Part shown: positions 1 to 7,290 of the stretch, one piece after another | Layout of the letters: each line of letters begins with the position of its first letter | How positions within the stretch are numbered: position 1 is the first letter of the stretch | Origin: a virus | Virus record (IMG/VR): IMGVR_UViG_3300007541_000292 | Coordinates: 1 to 21,025 of that record | DNA: 21,025 bases | Strand: one strand, 5' to 3' | Made by a program: the position numbers and the translations under genes | Notes under the pieces: generated by a model | Databases searched by the model: none | What the model saw: only the letters and a program-made list of their open reading frames with translations | Told to the model about the DNA's origin: nothing

Positions 1-1088
1 GTAGGCGGACAAGGTTCAAGATCACCTAGTTCCTTACGTGCTTCCTGTAGTGTTGCTAGGTCTTGTTCAGCGTTGGCGATATCTTCTTCGAGCTCTACTA
101 TATCTTCCTGTTTGCTAACAATAAGTTGTTCTTGTTTTGCGTCATGAAACTCTTGCCCACAAGTAAAGCATTTATGATCTCGTAGTTGCTCAAGCTCTTT
201 TGTGTACTTTTCTATCTTTTTAGTACTAGAGTCAATAGTGTTTTGATTAGCACTGATAGCAGTATCCAAGTCTTTAATATTGCGTTCGTGTTCTTTGTAG
301 TTTACAAGACACTTGTGCGCTTCAAGTTCTGCTTCAATGTCTACCCGTTCTAGTTCTGTAATAGCAGTTTGGAAACTAACAATATCTTCCTGCTTTTTAG
401 TTTCCCACATTACACTACGACGTTCTAAGTTTGTAATTTGTGTAGTAACGTGTTCATTGGCTTCTTTAACAGCCTTGATCCTAAAGTCCTCATGTTTAAC
501 AGCGTCTTTAGTCTCTTTAATTTGTTCTTTTAGTGCGTCTGCTTTTTCACTGAGCATCGTAATACCCAACAACTGCTCAATCATTAAACGTTGGTCATTA
601 GCTCGCATGCTAAGGAATGGCTCAGTATAAGTGTTTAAGGCAACAACATGTTTAAACATGTCGTGACTCATACCAAGTAGTTGTTCTATTTCTTTTTGTG
701 TTTCTCTACTATCGCCTTGTGCATTGTCATCTTCTTGTTCGGAGTCGTTGACGTAAAACTTTAATACGTTGGGTTTACGACCACGTTCAATACGATAGTG
801 GTTGCCATCTTTCTCAAACTCAATGGTAACCATCATGTTCTTAGCGTTTGTTTTATTGATTAGGTTTTCTTTCCTAATCTTAGTAAGCGCCTCACCATAT
901 AATGCATAACTTAGTGCATTGATGATAGTAGTCTTGCCTGTGCCATTACGAGCACCACTATCATCACCACCCAAGTCTAAGTTTTTACCTAGTACAAGTG
1001 TAAGGTCATTTCTGTCAAACTGAATACCCTGAGTGCTGTTTCCAACACTCATAAAATTTTTAACTGTTATATCAGTAACTTTGAACAT
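1..1088 (-). CDS. 46: gp46-like recombination endonuclease subunit (SbcC/Rad50 family), 3' end missing
   Basis: The ORF opens at the ATG complementary to 1086-1088 and stays open to the left edge, giving 362 codons; T4 gp46 is about 560 aa, so the C-terminal ATPase half is outside the window. The protein begins MFKVTDITVKNFMSVGN, like the T4 gp46 N-terminus. Walker A is GARNGTGKT at residues 45-53. A long charged helical region follows, and a zinc-hook CxxC (CFTC) lies at residues 307-310, as in Rad50/SbcC apex hooks. In the family, gp46 and gp47 form an ATP-dependent nuclease that resects DNA ends for recombination-dependent replication. It follows gp47 with a 15-nt gap. No Shine-Dalgarno precedes the ATG; a sigma70-like promoter lies immediately upstream. 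Confidence 0.95.
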   Translation of the reverse strand, partial: MFKVTDITVKNFMSVGNSTQGIQFDRNDLTLVLGKNLDLGGDDSGARNGTGKTTIINALSYALYGEALTKIRKENLINKTNAKNMMVTIEFEKDGNHYRIERGRKPNVLKFYVNDSEQEDDNAQGDSRETQKEIEQLLGMSHDMFKHVVALNTYTEPFLSMRANDQRLMIEQLLGITMLSEKADALKEQIKETKDAVKHEDFRIKAVKEANEHVTTQITNLERRSVMWETKKQEDIVSFQTAITELERVDIEAELEAHKCLVNYKEHERNIKDLDTAISANQNTIDSSTKKIEKYTKELEQLRDHKCFTCGQEFHDAKQEQLIVSKQEDIVELEEDIANAEQDLATLQEARKELGDLEPCPP

Positions 1089-1097
1089 TAACTTTGT

Positions 1098-1126
1098 ATT
1101 ATACTATAAATTATTGTAGATGTCTA
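1098..1126 (-). promoter_or_regulatory. putative sigma70-type promoter directly before gp46
   Basis: On the minus strand TAGACA (1126-1121, 5/6 to TTGACA) is followed by a 17-bp spacer and a perfect TATAAT (1103-1098). The -10 ends only 9 nt before the gp46 ATG, so a start about 7 nt downstream would leave almost no leader. It overlaps the last codons of gp47. AT-rich sequence makes chance matches possible; the call is inference. Confidence 0.45.
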
Positions 1127-2117
1127 ACAGTAACTTCTTGTCAAACTGATTGCTGTCAATAGCAGTAATTTGATTTGTAACAATTTGATCTACGCTCTTA
1201 AACTCTACCTGTATAGCAGTAGCATCTTGTTCAGCATGCTCATTCTTACGTGGCATGAGAGTAATCTCACGTAGTTTATGTGTGCCTAAGAATGTGTCTT
1301 TAATAAAGTTTGCTTCCTCATAACTGATCTCAATATCCAAGTTTACTCTAACATGCATGTTAGGTTTTAATATCTTGTCAGCGTGGTCAATAATCTGACT
1401 GAGGTCGTAAACACGATATGTAGGTTGATCGGGCCAACTAACAAACTCTGGTTGACTGCCCCACTCTAATATCATAAGTCCACGATCATCGTCTCCTGCA
1501 TCTGCATAGTTGTGAGGAAACGCATTGCCTGTATATGTGATGTTGCCCTGTGTTTGTCTTTTGTGAAAGTGTCCACTAAACACGTGCTCTATGCCACCAA
1601 AGTGTTCGCCTTGTATCTCACCGTGGTCAGGCATCTTTACCATTGCATTCATAAAGAAGTTAGGTAACTCAAAGTGTCCAAACATATACTTGCCAGACAT
1701 TTTAGGTATCTTCTTATGTTCATCGCCAACTAGCCAGGGTACAATTATAATGTCATCTTCATTATAAAAGTTATTGACTATTTCAATGTTGGGAATATGT
1801 TTAGCCCATTCTGCTGACTGTATATCACGTTTGTCTCTGTAGTACAGGTCGTGATTGCCAGGGATAAACAAGACTCTATCAAAAGCCTTGCCTAGTTTTT
1901 CCAGGGCCCTGAGACTGTAGTTAAGTGTAACAATGTTAATACTAGCACGGTTATTGTGCCAGTCTCCCATCATTATACAAGTATCACAGTTCTTTTCTTT
2001 TGCTGTGGTTATTACCCAATCGACAAAAGCCAAACAATCATCATTGTGTAAATGACTGTTTGACTTTAGTCCGAAGTGGATATCCGTGAATACTGCGGCT
2101 CGTTTAAATGCAGGCAT
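1104..2117 (-). CDS. 47: gp47-like recombination endonuclease subunit (SbcD/Mre11 family)
   Basis: This 337-aa protein matches the size of T4 gp47 (339 aa). It carries the metallophosphoesterase motifs in order: DIHFG at 12-16 (D12, H14), GDWH at 51-54, GNHD at 87-90, GHFE at 147-150 and GHFH at 182-185, which together would form the two-metal site. Family knowledge: it is the nuclease partner of gp46, acting on phage DNA ends during recombination-dependent replication, and the 55-47-46 order resembles the T4 neighbourhood. The ORF ends in TAG, 15 nt before gp46. The start gives MPAFKRAAVFTDIHFG, with the catalytic motif at the usual distance. There is no recognisable Shine-Dalgarno; a promoter-like -10 sits 6 nt upstream of the ATG. 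Confidence 0.95.
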   Translation of the reverse strand: MPAFKRAAVFTDIHFGLKSNSHLHNDDCLAFVDWVITTAKEKNCDTCIMMGDWHNNRASINIVTLNYSLRALEKLGKAFDRVLFIPGNHDLYYRDKRDIQSAEWAKHIPNIEIVNNFYNEDDIIIVPWLVGDEHKKIPKMSGKYMFGHFELPNFFMNAMVKMPDHGEIQGEHFGGIEHVFSGHFHKRQTQGNITYTGNAFPHNYADAGDDDRGLMILEWGSQPEFVSWPDQPTYRVYDLSQIIDHADKILKPNMHVRVNLDIEISYEEANFIKDTFLGTHKLREITLMPRKNEHAEQDATAIQVEFKSVDQIVTNQITAIDSNQFDKKLLLDIYNNL

Positions 2118-2123
2118 CGTACT

Positions 2124-2151
2124 ATTTTACAGTTTTAAGTTGAAAAGTCAA
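2124..2151 (-). promoter_or_regulatory. putative sigma70-type promoter directly before gp47
   Basis: On the minus strand TTGACT (2151-2146, 5/6) is followed by a 16-bp spacer and TAAAAT (2129-2124, 5/6). Only 6 nt separate the -10 from the gp47 ATG, so transcription would begin at or next to the start codon. The -35 lies within a small GTTGA/TCAAC inverted repeat (2139-2152) just after the gp55 stop. Inference from sequence only. Confidence 0.4.
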
Positions 2152-2153
2152 CG

Positions 2154-3056
2154 TTAAAAGTTGCCAGTTCTATTGCGTTCTTCTTCTCGCTCAAATGCTT
2201 CAGCGTTCTGTCTACTGAAACTAGGAGTAAAGTCATTCATTTCTAAAATGTCATCACGTATGTTCTGCATTTTCTTTTCGATGTGCAATACTCTGGTAAA
2301 ACTATTTGTAATAGCGGCAGTGTAATAAGCAAATGGGTTTTGTGATTTGCTTTCATCAAACTGTAAACCAATTTGTGCTAACTGTAACAATGCTTGGCTA
2401 CGCATCTCATCGTTGTATGTGTATCCACGCCAGTTACTACGAGTAGCATAACGCTCACATAACTTCATAAACATATGAGCCAGTTTGTTAGTCATTTGAC
2501 CATGCTCTTTGTTAAACTCACCAGTCTCTAAGTCACCACGCCAGTGACTTTTACCAACAACATAAGGTTCTAAGTCCTCTGTAACTTTATAGTGAAAGAA
2601 AGGTGGGAAGTTACACTTCACATATTTTGCACGTTCTTTTTTAGCACGTTTGGCAGGATCGGGTTCGTAGTCCTCTTCTTCTTCAATATCCTCGTCGTCT
2701 ACAGTTTCCCCTTCAGGTAATGCTTTTTTATCTTCTTTGAGAGGAATGTGTTCAAACGTCATAACTCTAAACACTAAATCAGTAACAGCTACGCTACTAG
2801 GTTTAAGTTTAAACTCGTCTAGTTTAACCTTGCTTTTAGGGTCACCTAACAGTGCGGCTTCATGTGCTAGTTTAGCAAGCCTGTCTGCACGTAATTTTAA
2901 TGCTTCTTTGACGTTTGTTTTATTAATTTTACCTACATTTGCAACTATCATGTCGTAGTCTGCGTATTCAGGTTGTGTATATGAACAGTAGGTATTTTTA
3001 GATTTGTGTATTTCTTTGAGGATATCTTTGTTGTTAAGATAGTTTTGTCTTCTCAT
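2154..3056 (-). CDS. 55: gp55-like late-transcription sigma factor
   Basis: The 300-aa product resembles T4 gp55 at two places. Its N-terminus (YLNNKDILKEI, residues 6-16) is like T4 YVNNKELLQAI. Residues 211-263 align with the sigma region-2-like core: GYTYNDEMRSQALLQLA, then FDESKSQNPFAYYTAAITNS, where T4 has [20 protein letters not shown]. Family role: it binds host core RNA polymerase and recognises the TATAAATA-type late promoter. It is longer than T4 gp55 (185 aa). The extra length is mainly residues 20-180, including a very acidic stretch (about 115-133) followed by a basic one (135-147). The C-terminus does not show the T4 clamp-binding ending LDFLYE. AAGGA at 3072-3068 (11 nt spacing) supports the start. 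It is the first gene of the minus-strand cluster. Confidence 0.88.
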   Translation of the reverse strand: MRRQNYLNNKDILKEIHKSKNTYCSYTQPEYADYDMIVANVGKINKTNVKEALKLRADRLAKLAHEAALLGDPKSKVKLDEFKLKPSSVAVTDLVFRVMTFEHIPLKEDKKALPEGETVDDEDIEEEEDYEPDPAKRAKKERAKYVKCNFPPFFHYKVTEDLEPYVVGKSHWRGDLETGEFNKEHGQMTNKLAHMFMKLCERYATRSNWRGYTYNDEMRSQALLQLAQIGLQFDESKSQNPFAYYTAAITNSFTRVLHIEKKMQNIRDDILEMNDFTPSFSRQNAEAFEREEERNRTGNF

Positions 3057-3086
3057 GCTAATATTTATCCTTCTTTATATTAGCAT

Positions 3087-3115
3087 ATTATAAAGCCAAT
3101 AAATACTAAAAGCAA
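3087..3115 (-). promoter_or_regulatory. putative sigma70-type promoter for gp55
   Basis: On the minus strand TTGCTT (3115-3110, 3/6) lies 17 bp before a perfect TATAAT (3092-3087). The predicted start near 3080 leaves a leader of about 24 nt containing AAGGA (3072-3068) before the gp55 ATG. The -35 box overlaps the plus-strand late-promoter block at 3098-3112. The -10 and spacing are good, the -35 is weak. Confidence 0.5.
3098..3112 (+). promoter_or_regulatory. putative T4-type late promoter for the gp48-gp53-hub operon
   Basis: AATAAATACTAAAAG contains AATAAATA, a 7/8 match to the T4 late consensus TATAAATA recognised by gp55. The identical 15 nt occurs at 10366-10380 before gp6, and I found no other copy in the window. 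The start would fall about 50 nt before the gp48 ATG, which has AAAGGA at 3149-3154. Because it is duplicated upstream of two late structural genes I favour a real promoter over chance. Confidence 0.65.
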
Positions 3116-3160
3116 TAAAATTAAAGAGTTACAAGTTTGAATTTTACCAAAGGATAGATA

Positions 3161-4306
3161 ATGGCTAAAACAAGAGGGACGTCGTCTAAAGGAAGATCAG
3201 CGGCAGATACTGCTCGTTTCAATCCTATGCAACAAAATCGTCCTCCTATAGGCGGTAAAGGCACAGGAAATTTTAATCTTGCCGACATGGGTAGAGGCCT
3301 ACAAGGATTGGGCGGCAAGGCCAAGGATCTAATAAGCAATCCCAGTCTTTCTAGATTAAACATCAACGGACTTGTGCCTGGAGGTTTTGGTAAACAGGGT
3401 GGCATGTCTCCCGACATATTCTTTGGCTCTGCTGATAGTGGCACAGGCGCAATTACTCCAGACAACGACTGGAGAGTTAGAGTTACAGCCGCTCCCGCAG
3501 GTCCTTTTACATTTGAAGGACCTATGACAGCACTTGCTAGTGATAGAGGGGTAGTGTTCCCCTATACACCTAATTTACAAATTAATCATAATGCCAATTA
3601 TGGTAGTGTAGCGCCTACACATAGTAACTACCCAAGTTATTTTTATCAGAATAGTGCAGTACAGGCTATTACAATAAGTGCAGACTTTACAGCCCAGGAC
3701 ATATCGCAAGCAGAGTACGTATTAGGAATGATATGGTTCTTTAGATCAGCAACAAAAATGTTTTATGGCGGGCCTAAGTCAGGCAATCCTCCACCAATTG
3801 TTTACCTAGACGGTTACGGAGAGTGGCATTTACCACACGTCCCATGTGTGGTTACAAGTTTTAGCCACACTATGCCACCAAATATTGATTATATAGAATG
3901 TATTGTTGCTAACGGTCCTATAACAAGTATAACTGATAATGTGGCGTCAGGTGACTCAGTGCCGCAAACAGTATCAACACAACCACAACCCGCCCCTGAG
4001 CCAAAACCGGTTGCTCCAATACAAACAGGTCTGGCAACTACAACTACCGCAAATCAAACTGGTGTAGCTACGGGTTTAGCTACCAGTACTTCTACTCTTA
4101 GTAATCAGCAGGGAGCAGTGGTGTCACTCACACCTAAGGTAGAGACAACAGTACAATCAACAGGCAAAACAGCAAGAATACCTACTAAGTCTTCTATATC
4201 ATTAACGTTACAGCCTGTTTATAGCAGAAGGAACATTTCTCAGAAATTTAACTGGGAAGATTTCAGTACAGGTAACCTACTAAAAGGTTCTGGAGGATTT
4301 TTATAA
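3161..4306 (+). CDS. 48: gp48-like baseplate tail-tube cap/initiator protein
   Basis: This 381-aa protein is similar in length to T4 gp48 (364 aa). Residues 1-90 are a Gly/Ser/Lys-rich low-complexity leader, including GRSAADTAR at 11-19. Residues about 95-255 form a compact domain with WRVRVTAAP and AEYVLGMIWFFRSATKMFYG, of the gp48/gp54 tube-cap type. Residues 256-340 are a Pro/Thr/Gln linker. The end ISLTLQPVYSRRNISQKF resembles the T4 gp48 ending. Family role: it sits on the hub and starts tail-tube polymerisation. The gene is first in the plus-strand operon, has SD AAAGGA and overlaps gp53 by one base (TAATG). The gp48 versus gp54 choice rests on the adjacent gp53 and is less sure than the family. 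The leader repeat recurs at the end of the 885-aa ORF. Confidence 0.75.
   Translation: MAKTRGTSSKGRSAADTARFNPMQQNRPPIGGKGTGNFNLADMGRGLQGLGGKAKDLISNPSLSRLNINGLVPGGFGKQGGMSPDIFFGSADSGTGAITPDNDWRVRVTAAPAGPFTFEGPMTALASDRGVVFPYTPNLQINHNANYGSVAPTHSNYPSYFYQNSAVQAITISADFTAQDISQAEYVLGMIWFFRSATKMFYGGPKSGNPPPIVYLDGYGEWHLPHVPCVVTSFSHTMPPNIDYIECIVANGPITSITDNVASGDSVPQTVSTQPQPAPEPKPVAPIQTGLATTTTANQTGVATGLATSTSTLSNQQGAVVSLTPKVETTVQSTGKTARIPTKSSISLTLQPVYSRRNISQKFNWEDFSTGNLLKGSGGFL
3191..3207 (+). repeat. 17-bp direct repeat, copy 1 (GRSAA peptide codons in gp48)
   Basis: GGAAGATCAGCGGCAGA is identical at 7225-7241, same orientation and same reading frame. The following GCTCGT is also shared after a few changed bases, giving GRSAADTAR here and GRSAAETAR there. 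The copies flank gp48-gp53-885-aa ORF, about 4.0 kb apart. Confidence 0.85.
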
Positions 4307-4611
4307 TGGCTGTTACCTATAAAAAATCTAGTCCTTATTTTGATACAAAAATTGTAAATGGAAAATATCTTGATGTTTTAAGTATGCGTAGAATACCATC
4401 TAACAAAGGTGATACTACCTATACAATAACAGATACATATCAGTATAGACCAGACTTACTGGCATTTGACCTTTATAAGGATCCTGATCTATGGTGGGTT
4501 TTCGCAGTAAGAAATCCAAACACACTTAAGGATCCTATATTTGACTTTAACTCAGGGACAACAATTTACATTCCCAACCAGGACACTATTAACAAAGCAT
4601 TAGGGATATAA
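4306..4611 (+). CDS. 53: gp53-like baseplate wedge protein
   Basis: The 101-aa product starts MAVTYKKSSPYFDTKIV and contains LYKDPDLWWVFAVRNPN (about residues 56-72) followed by GTTIYIPNQDTI near the C-terminus. This Trp-rich core and the IYIP ending are typical of the T4 gp53 / LysM-like wedge family, although the protein is about half the length of T4 gp53 (196 aa), as I recall being usual for marine relatives. Role in T4: gp53 joins neighbouring wedges round the hub. The start is supported by GGAGG at 4292-4296 and one-base overlap with gp48. The 885-aa ORF follows after 3 nt, so translation is probably coupled. Confidence 0.85.
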   Translation: MAVTYKKSSPYFDTKIVNGKYLDVLSMRRIPSNKGDTTYTITDTYQYRPDLLAFDLYKDPDLWWVFAVRNPNTLKDPIFDFNSGTTIYIPNQDTINKALGI

Positions 4612-4614
4612 CCT

Positions 4615-7272
4615 ATGGCGGGCCTTCAGGATCAATTTAAAACAAGGAGCGGACCTTTAACAGAGAAAGAACTTAAAGGCGCAACTCGTGATAACAGACC
4701 TAGAAGTGGTACGTTTGATTTCCATAATCCAGGAGGAACAAGACCTAAATCTGTGGCATCTAGTAACGGAAATGATGTTGGTCGAAAGTTTGACGGCAGA
4801 CTTATTAATAATCAAACAGATTTAACAAACGGCACAGAACCTGAAACTGTAGGCACAAATCCGTTTTTTAATAAAGATAATACACCAGATGATCTAAGTG
4901 GTTCTGTCAATAACACCAGCGCACTAGACCCTGCAGGAACATTTGATCCTTCAGGTAAAAAAGCATTTGGAGCTCAAAAAGAAAGTGCAATTAGACCAAA
5001 TCCTCTAAACAACTATAGCTCGTATACCTATAACATTAAACTAGGTTTAATGACACCTCAAATGTTGAATGAGTTCAGTGAAGGAAATTATGCATCCTTG
5101 AATAATAATTTGCTTATAAGTTCTGGTGGCATGGATTCAAGCCAACGTGCTGAAGGGTTCGAAGTAGATTTTTACATCGATAACTTATCTATTCAAAGTA
5201 TAATAGGTCTTAACCAAATGACAGGTGGAGCGAATGCCACTGAAATAACATTTACTATTACAGAACCTAACGGTGTTACATTTTTTAATAGACTGTTAAA
5301 ACTTTGTAGATCAACAGGCATTAAAAATTATTTAGATGTACCATATTTCTTGAAAGTACAGTTCCAGGGATACAAAGATACTGACGATAATGAGCCAGAT
5401 CAATCATTGGTCCCATTTATAACACCAATTAAAATAACAGGTATTAACAACAGAGTTACTGTCGAGGGCGGTGTATACGATGTAGAGGCAGTTGCATTTT
5501 ACGATAGTGCATTGTTTTCGACCGAATGTTCCATACACGAAACATTTAGTGGCAAAGCCGCAACGGTAGGAGAGTTTTTTGACAAACTTACAGAATTTTA
5601 TAACAACTATTACAAGAATGCGTTAATATCACAGTCTAAAGGTAATACCCAGACTGATATATCAGAAGAATATTATCACACAATAAAATTTGAAATAGAC
5701 GAAGAGATTAGGAACAGTCCTATTAAATTTAATCTAGATGTGAAAGATGCAGATAAGGCAGCAATGTCCGATGCGGCAAAGTCTGGAAGTGGTTTCCAAG
5801 CCACTGCGGCTAAGGCAATGACGGATAGGAAATTAAAACTACATCTTACCGATATTAATCTTAATTTTCCTTCCGGCTCAAACATCATAAAAATAATTAA
5901 TCAGGTTATTATACAACAAAGTAACTATATTAAAAGTCAGAAAATAGAGCCTGAAGAAAGAAAACGTTTAGAAAATATTAGTGACAAAGACAAGAGGAAG
6001 GAAGCACTAGAAGAGTTATCTGCGAAATACCAGGACACATTAAAGTGGTTTAAAATAAAAAATAAAAAACTTATTAAACAATTTAACATAGACACACAGA
6101 AATATTCTAGGACTAATACATTTGTAATTTCTAAATATGAAATAACAAATAAAACTGTACCCACGTACCCAGGTTGGGGAGAAACTAAGCCAGTAAAAAA
6201 TTACAAGTACATTTACACTGGCGAAAACGATTCTGTATTGGACTTTAATATTAAATTTGATGCATTGTACTATCAAGCAATGATTCCTAATCCTGATCAG
6301 TACAGAATAGCTTCAGGGAAGCCAGATGATTCTGGGGATCCTAGAACTAAACACAGTAAGCAAAATGCAGACGATAATGATACCTCTGGTGGCATTGCAC
6401 CAGCACAGCAGAATGCAGTCCCTCCTTCTATAGAATCTGGACAAGGATCTGATAAAGCAGACTACCAACAGCAGGACGATAGAATACTACAAGAAAATTT
6501 ATATACAAACGCAAAAGGTGACATGGTCGAACTTGACTTAAAGATAATTGGTGATCCTGACTTTTTAGTTGGTTACAACGAAGCTGACTTTGCCGGGGAA
6601 AACATGAATTTACTCTCAAAAGCTGATGAGATCAACTGTAATGTCTTGTTTAAAACACCTCAAGACTATGATGATGATACAGGTTTGTTGGTAGACGAGA
6701 ATGATCCGTTTTTTGTTAACAGCGCATTCAGTGGAGTCTATAAAATTATAATGGTACAAAGTTCTTTTAGTAATGGACAGTTTATACAAGACCTTAATAT
6801 GGTAAGATTGTTTAATCAGCCTGGTGTAGGTGTAGAGACTAAGAAGGAAGTTACAAAAACAGCAGATAATGTTGTACAAGGTGTAAATGGAGTATTTCCT
6901 GGGTCTGGAGTTTCTAATTCTACTGAAACTAAAACAGGTCTAGAAACTAACGAGAGTACAGCATCAGTATCGGACACCCCACCAGCAAACACTACTAGAA
7001 CAGGTTTAGGCACAGCGGCTAACGTTTCGCAGTCTAATGGTTCCACAGTATTCGCAGGATTAGGATCCGTACCTCCAGCCGACGGTCCAGCAACAGTTTC
7101 TACTCAACCTGGACAAACATCATTAACTAATAGCCAGGCACATAGGGTTAGTAATGGAGGCCCTACCATTAATGATCAATTTAGAACAAGAGGTCGCGGA
7201 AAAGATGCCGCTAATAAGTCTACAGGAAGATCAGCGGCAGAAACAGCTCGTAATAATCCATTAGCACGGTAA
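4615..7272 (+). CDS. large baseplate protein, probable hub (gp27-like) candidate
   Basis: I do not recognise the full 885-aa protein, but its layout points to a baseplate hub. Residues 1-132 are low complexity. Residues 133-300 hold beta-rich segments such as FEVDFYIDNLSIQSIIG and ATEITFTITEPNGVTFF, like the first beta domain of gp27/VgrG-type hubs. Residues 443-490 form a charged helical stretch. About 590-640 is a polar linker, and 700-735 (FSGVYKIIMVQSSFSNGQF) resembles the closing strands of hub proteins. Residues 737-852 are Ser/Thr/Gly-rich, and the last 30 residues repeat a motif seen at its own N-terminus (DQFKTR / DQFRTR) and at the gp48 N-terminus. It lies immediately before gp5, where a hub would be expected, and no other gp27 candidate is visible. 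T4 gp27 is only 391 aa. Alternatives include another baseplate or tail structural protein. Confidence 0.45.
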   Translation: MAGLQDQFKTRSGPLTEKELKGATRDNRPRSGTFDFHNPGGTRPKSVASSNGNDVGRKFDGRLINNQTDLTNGTEPETVGTNPFFNKDNTPDDLSGSVNNTSALDPAGTFDPSGKKAFGAQKESAIRPNPLNNYSSYTYNIKLGLMTPQMLNEFSEGNYASLNNNLLISSGGMDSSQRAEGFEVDFYIDNLSIQSIIGLNQMTGGANATEITFTITEPNGVTFFNRLLKLCRSTGIKNYLDVPYFLKVQFQGYKDTDDNEPDQSLVPFITPIKITGINNRVTVEGGVYDVEAVAFYDSALFSTECSIHETFSGKAATVGEFFDKLTEFYNNYYKNALISQSKGNTQTDISEEYYHTIKFEIDEEIRNSPIKFNLDVKDADKAAMSDAAKSGSGFQATAAKAMTDRKLKLHLTDINLNFPSGSNIIKIINQVIIQQSNYIKSQKIEPEERKRLENISDKDKRKEALEELSAKYQDTLKWFKIKNKKLIKQFNIDTQKYSRTNTFVISKYEITNKTVPTYPGWGETKPVKNYKYIYTGENDSVLDFNIKFDALYYQAMIPNPDQYRIASGKPDDSGDPRTKHSKQNADDNDTSGGIAPAQQNAVPPSIESGQGSDKADYQQQDDRILQENLYTNAKGDMVELDLKIIGDPDFLVGYNEADFAGENMNLLSKADEINCNVLFKTPQDYDDDTGLLVDENDPFFVNSAFSGVYKIIMVQSSFSNGQFIQDLNMVRLFNQPGVGVETKKEVTKTADNVVQGVNGVFPGSGVSNSTETKTGLETNESTASVSDTPPANTTRTGLGTAANVSQSNGSTVFAGLGSVPPADGPATVSTQPGQTSLTNSQAHRVSNGGPTINDQFRTRGRGKDAANKSTGRSAAETARNNPLAR
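4630..4646 (+). repeat. short repeat encoding DQFKTR at the start of the 885-aa ORF
   Basis: GATCAATTTAAAACAAG here differs by one base from GATCAATTTAGAACAAG at 7174-7190 near the end of the same ORF. The products are DQFKTR (residues 6-11) and DQFRTR (854-859). It belongs to the repeated tail peptide that also includes GRSAA(D/E)TAR. Confidence 0.7.
7225..7241 (+). repeat. 17-bp direct repeat, copy 2 (GRSAA peptide codons at the end of the 885-aa ORF)
   Basis: Identical to 3191-3207 and in the same frame, encoding GRSAAETAR at residues 871-879 of the hub candidate, 6 residues before its C-terminus. Flanking residues (TRG before, NP after) are also shared with the gp48 N-terminus, so the homology extends beyond the exact 17 bp. 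Confidence 0.85.
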
Positions 7273-7290
7273 ACATCAAGGAAATAATTA

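Noticed and set aside
313-630. Plus-strand 105-codon ORF inside the gp46 region
   Set aside because: It is the complement of the gp46 coding frame, which shows Walker A and the zinc hook; the translated product is Ser/Leu-rich shadow sequence.
2139-2152. GTTGA/TCAAC inverted repeat after the gp55 stop as a transcription terminator
   Set aside because: Only a 5-bp stem with a 4-nt loop, low GC and no U-run; it is better explained as containing the -35 box before gp47.
3121-3465. Minus-strand 114-codon ORF over the gp48 start
   Set aside because: Pro/Leu-rich antisense shadow of the Gly-rich gp48 leader; it would run through the promoter region and has no family features.
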